A stretch of 64,000 bases of DNA from Bin5 sp009843665 (GTDB lineage Bacteria > Chloroflexota > Anaerolineae > Caldilineales > Caldilineaceae), in contig OZ244818.1 of assembly GCA_965220285.1 (NCBI GenBank), positions 4,650,001 through 4,714,000 on the forward strand, read 5' to 3'. The notes under the pieces are model-generated. The model was not told the origin of the DNA, searched no databases, and saw only the letters and a list, made by a program, of their open reading frames with translations. Of this stretch, positions 61,260 through 64,000 are shown in pieces. Within the stretch, counting starts at the first letter, position 1. Each line of letters starts with the position of its first letter. Both the position numbers and the translations under genes were made by a program.

Positions 61260-64000
61260 TTACCCGGGTAAACCCAGCCGCTGCAGGGCGTCGAGCAGGC
61301 CCGTCCCTGACGCGCGTGAAATCGTCGCCGGCGAATCGGGCGAACCGTTGAAACTCTGGTAGACGGTCAGCTGGACCGGTCCGACGCCGGCCGCTGCCGG
61401 TTGGACGCCGGCCTGACCGTCGAGCGCGCCGCGCAGCGCCGCCTCGAGCGTTTCGGCGATGCCGCGGGCCTCCTTGTCGATGCCCATGGCGATGCCGGCC
61501 CCAAGTGGCCGCCCGATCTCCTCGGCCGCCCGCATGGACGGTGACTGGATGCCAAGAAAACTCTTCGCGTGGTCCAGAGCGCTTTTGGCCGCGGCTGCGG
61601 CTGCCCGGCCGAGACCTGCAGCTGCTCCAAGTACGCCGTTCTTGATGCCGTTGATGATGTCGGTGCCGATCGACTTCCAGTCGATCTCGCTAAATCGGTT
61701 CTTGAACCGAAGGTAGAGCCTCGTCGCCGTATTGACGATCGTGGACCAAGCCGCGATGGCCGCAGCCGTGATGGCATCCATGAAGGCCTTGCCGACTGCA
61801 GCCCAATCGATCTCAGCGAACTTGTCGCTCAGGTTCTGGTAGAGTGTGCTGGAGTAGGCCACCAGCGCCGACCACACCGCCTCGGCCGCGGTGCGGACAA
61901 GCTGCATCAGGTTCGTTCCGATCGACGGCCAGTCGAGCACGGCGAAGGCCAGGCCGATGAGATTGAAGAGCTGCGGCACATAGGCGACAAGCGCGTTCCA
62001 GACCGCTTCGGCCGCATCGCGGATGAGCTGCATCAGGTTGGTGCCAATAACGCCCCAGTCGAGCTCAGCCCATGCATCCTTCAGAAACTGCCAAATAGCC
62101 GACGCCGAATCCAGGAACAGCTGCCAGACAAACCCTGCAGCCACGACAATCGCCATCATCAGATCAGCGCCGATGGCGCCCCAGTCGAGCGCGGCCATCT
62201 CCTCCGCGAGGATGTCATAGAGTCCGGGAATGAGCGTGATGAGGAAGTCGTACAGATACTGAAAGGCCTCTTTGAGCAGGTTGAATATTGCCGCGACCAG
62301 TTTGGAAAGAGGAGACTGTGCATCGGCGGCGCCCACCGCCGAATCCACGAAGTTGACAATGCTTTCCGCCGCGGCCGCCCCATCCGCTCCGGCGATGAAT
62401 CCCGACAGTATGTCTATGCCGCCCGCCAGGGCCAGGACAGCTTTGTTGATGCCGTCCACTATCGCGCCGCCTATGTCAGCGCCGATAGAGGCCCACTCCA
62501 TCTCCTGAAACTTTGTCTTGAGGTCGCTGAACCACTTCCCAATACCCCCTTCCGAACCCTCGCCGGTATTGAGAAGAGCCTCCCACGCGGTCGAGGCCGC
62601 GTCTTTGATGGCCTCCATGAAAGCGGTGCCGATGGCAGCCCAGTCGAGCGCATTCCAGGCGTCCTTGAGCAGCTGCCAGGCTCCGGATGCGCCGGCGACT
62701 ATGAGGTTCCAGGCGATGCCGGCCGCGAAAGCGATGGCGTCCATGAGCGCAGTGCCGATGGCGCCCCAGTCGAGGGCGGCCCACGCGTCCTTGAGCAGCT
62801 GCCAGGCGGCCTCGGCGCCGGCGACTATGAGGTTCCAGGCGATGCCGGCCGCGAGTGCAATGGCGTCCATGAGCGCAGTGCCGATGGCGCCCCAGTCAAG
62901 CGCATCCCACGCGTCCTTGAGCAGCTGCCAGGCGGCCTCGGCGCCGGCGACTATGAGGTTCCAGGCGATGCCGGCCGCGAAAGCGATGGCATCCATGAGC
63001 GCAGTGCCGATAGCGCCCCAGTCGAGCGCATCCCAGGCGTCCTTGAGCAGCTGCCAGGCGGCCTCGGCGCCGGCGACTACGAAGTTCCAAGCGATGCCGG
63101 CGGCGAAAGCAATGGCATCCATGAGCGCAGTGCCGATAGCGCCCCAGTCAAGCGCGGCCCACGCGTCCTTGAGGAGCTGCCAGGCGGCCTCGGCGCCGGC
63201 GACGACCAGGTTCCAGGCGATGCCGGCGGCGAGTGCGATCGCCTCCATGAAGGCGGTGCCGACGGCGCCCCAGTCGAGCGCGGCCCACGCGTCCTTGAGG
63301 AGCTGCCAGGCGGCCTCGGCGCCGGCGACGACCAGGTTCCATGCAATGCCGGCGGCCAGTGCAATCGCATCCATGAAGGCGGTGCCGATGGCGCCCCAGT
63401 CGACCGCGGCCCACGCGTCCTTGAGCAGCTGCCAGGCGGCCTCGGCGCCGGCGACGACCAGGTTCCATGCAATGCCGGCGGCCAGTGCGATCGCGTCCAT
63501 GAAGGCAGTGCCGATGGCGCCCCAGTCGAGCGCATTCCAGGCGTCCTTGAGGAGCTGCCAGGCGGCCTCGGCGCCGGCGACGACAAGATTCCATGCGATG
63601 CCGGCGGCCAGCGCGATAGCATCCATGAAGGCGGTGCCGATGGCGCCCCAGTCGAGCGCATTCCACGCGTCACTGAGTAGCTGCCAGGCCCCCGAGACGG
63701 CGTCGACAAATAGGTTCCATACCGCGCCCGCGGCCAGCACAACGGCCAGCATCAGCCCTGTGCCGATTGCGCCCCAGTCGACCTGGCTGAATGAGCTCTT
63801 TATCGCGCTTACGATGCTGCGCATCATTCTCCATATCGACAGCACCCTGCTCGCCAGGTTCTGCCGGACCGTATCCCATGCGCTCTTCCAGTCGCCCTTC
63901 AGGAAACTGGTGACGACCGACAGGACGTCCTTGACGTCGTTGAGCACAAAGCGGACTACAGCCATGGCGACCGACCACGACACGGCCAGCGCCGCCAGCA
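61260..64000 (-). CDS. Phage tail tape-measure protein (5' end outside window)
   Basis: At least 907 residues. The frame remains open to the window edge, so the GTG at 63983 is probably internal. The central part is nine tandem 42-residue repeats, core ALDWGAIGTA(F/L)MDAI, then weaker repeats of the same W-D-W-G-x-IGT pattern to about residue 800. The C-terminus carries SALDHAKSFLGIQSPSMRA and EEIGRPLGAGIAMGI, a hallmark of tape-measure proteins. The protein sets tail length and threads through the tail tube. The minus-strand neighbours continue the tail operon. Confidence 0.87.
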   Translation of the reverse strand, partial: LAALAVSWSVAMAVVRFVLNDVKDVLSVVTSFLKGDWKSAWDTVRQNLASRVLSIWRMMRSIVSAIKSSFSQVDWGAIGTGLMLAVVLAAGAVWNLFVDAVSGAWQLLSDAWNALDWGAIGTAFMDAIALAAGIAWNLVVAGAEAAWQLLKDAWNALDWGAIGTAFMDAIALAAGIAWNLVVAGAEAAWQLLKDAWAAVDWGAIGTAFMDAIALAAGIAWNLVVAGAEAAWQLLKDAWAALDWGAVGTAFMEAIALAAGIAWNLVVAGAEAAWQLLKDAWAALDWGAIGTALMDAIAFAAGIAWNFVVAGAEAAWQLLKDAWDALDWGAIGTALMDAIAFAAGIAWNLIVAGAEAAWQLLKDAWDALDWGAIGTALMDAIALAAGIAWNLIVAGAEAAWQLLKDAWAALDWGAIGTALMDAIAFAAGIAWNLIVAGASGAWQLLKDAWNALDWAAIGTAFMEAIKDAASTAWEALLNTGEGSEGGIGKWFSDLKTKFQEMEWASIGADIGGAIVDGINKAVLALAGGIDILSGFIAGADGAAAAESIVNFVDSAVGAADAQSPLSKLVAAIFNLLKEAFQYLYDFLITLIPGLYDILAEEMAALDWGAIGADLMMAIVVAAGFVWQLFLDSASAIWQFLKDAWAELDWGVIGTNLMQLIRDAAEAVWNALVAYVPQLFNLIGLAFAVLDWPSIGTNLMQLVRTAAEAVWSALVAYSSTLYQNLSDKFAEIDWAAVGKAFMDAITAAAIAAWSTIVNTATRLYLRFKNRFSEIDWKSIGTDIINGIKNGVLGAAAGLGRAAAAAAKSALDHAKSFLGIQSPSMRAAEEIGRPLGAGIAMGIDKEARGIAETLEAALRGALDGQAGVQPAAAGVGPVQLTVYQSFNGSPDSPATISRASGTGLLDALQRLGLPG
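62556..63689 (-). repeat. Nine tandem 126-bp repeats in the tape-measure gene
   Basis: The word CAGCTGCCAGGC or a close variant recurs every 126 bases from 62671 to 63553, and AGCTGCCAGG occurs again at 63679. Eight units are nearly identical and the ninth (62556-62681) is degraded. Each encodes AWQLLKDAWxALDWGAIGTA and 22 further residues. Confidence 0.92.

Noticed and set aside
61569..63680. Long plus-strand frame of about 700 codons antisense to the tape-measure gene
   Set aside because: It is the shadow of the 126-bp repeats; composition is repetitive Gly/Arg/Asp without a ribosome site, while the minus strand has a clear tape-measure C-terminus.
62556..63689. Possible CRISPR array because of regular repeats
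   Set aside because: Repeats are 126 bp, contiguous and protein-coding, with no unique spacers and no cas genes nearby.

Overview
The window is a high-GC bacterial chromosome segment. Its gene content (KorAB 2-oxoacid:ferredoxin oxidoreductase, SH3-repeat lipoproteins, LytR-CpsA-Psr protein, PP2C-like/propeller membrane protein, sulfatase, D-aminoacylase, sugar ABC permease) and its GC-rich intergenic hairpin repeats resemble Chloroflexota, perhaps Anaerolineae/Caldilineales. No rRNA or ribosomal protein is present, so this placement is inference.

Layout. 1-9482: plus-strand catabolic cluster (sugar ABC permease, two related beta-propeller glycosidase-like proteins, PhyH dioxygenase, nitrilase-family amidohydrolase, D-aminoacylase), interrupted at 1045-2832 by a low-GC ATPase-PIN islet. 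9484-22000: SH3 lipoprotein and cytidylate-kinase-like protein, sulfatase, an amidase-signature protein lacking its nucleophilic serine, epimerase, Nudix, SPL-like radical SAM, ROK kinase, galT and two-subunit fumarate hydratase. 22000-39340: duplicated lipoprotein, GNAT, MATE, YigZ, HAD, LCP protein, PP2C-like sensor, YchF-type GTPase, S1 protein, SDR, YvlD-type membrane protein, SirB1-like protein and acyltransferase. 39397-44434: GntR-korA-korB operon and an M20 peptidase. 45234-48175: VOC protein and a molybdopterin operon moeA-moaC-moaD-moaE, whose MoaD carries six residues after its Gly-Gly. 48432-49778: RNase P RNA followed by six tRNA genes (Leu, Ala, Gly, Phe, Gln, His).

49740-57584 is a defence island starting at the 3' half of tRNA-His. 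A block of about 425 bp (tRNA-His 3' half, a conserved hairpin, a minus-strand ribbon-helix-helix gene and its promoter side) occurs twice, each time followed by a divergent defence gene: first a HARE-HTH/Mrr nuclease, then a TIR protein with an AbiJ-like N-terminus. The distal copy is decayed (nonsense codon in the RHH gene, truncated tRNA). This looks like serial insertion of defence cassettes at one tRNA gene. A coiled-coil zinc-ribbon protein and a large fused restriction-methylase follow. 57757-64000 holds minus-strand prophage genes: HNH endonuclease, two tail proteins and a tape-measure protein with nine 42-residue repeats.

Two families of GC-rich hairpin repeats with compensatory stem changes lie in the long intergenic gaps. 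The RNase P RNA carries compensated changes in the conserved P4 helix.
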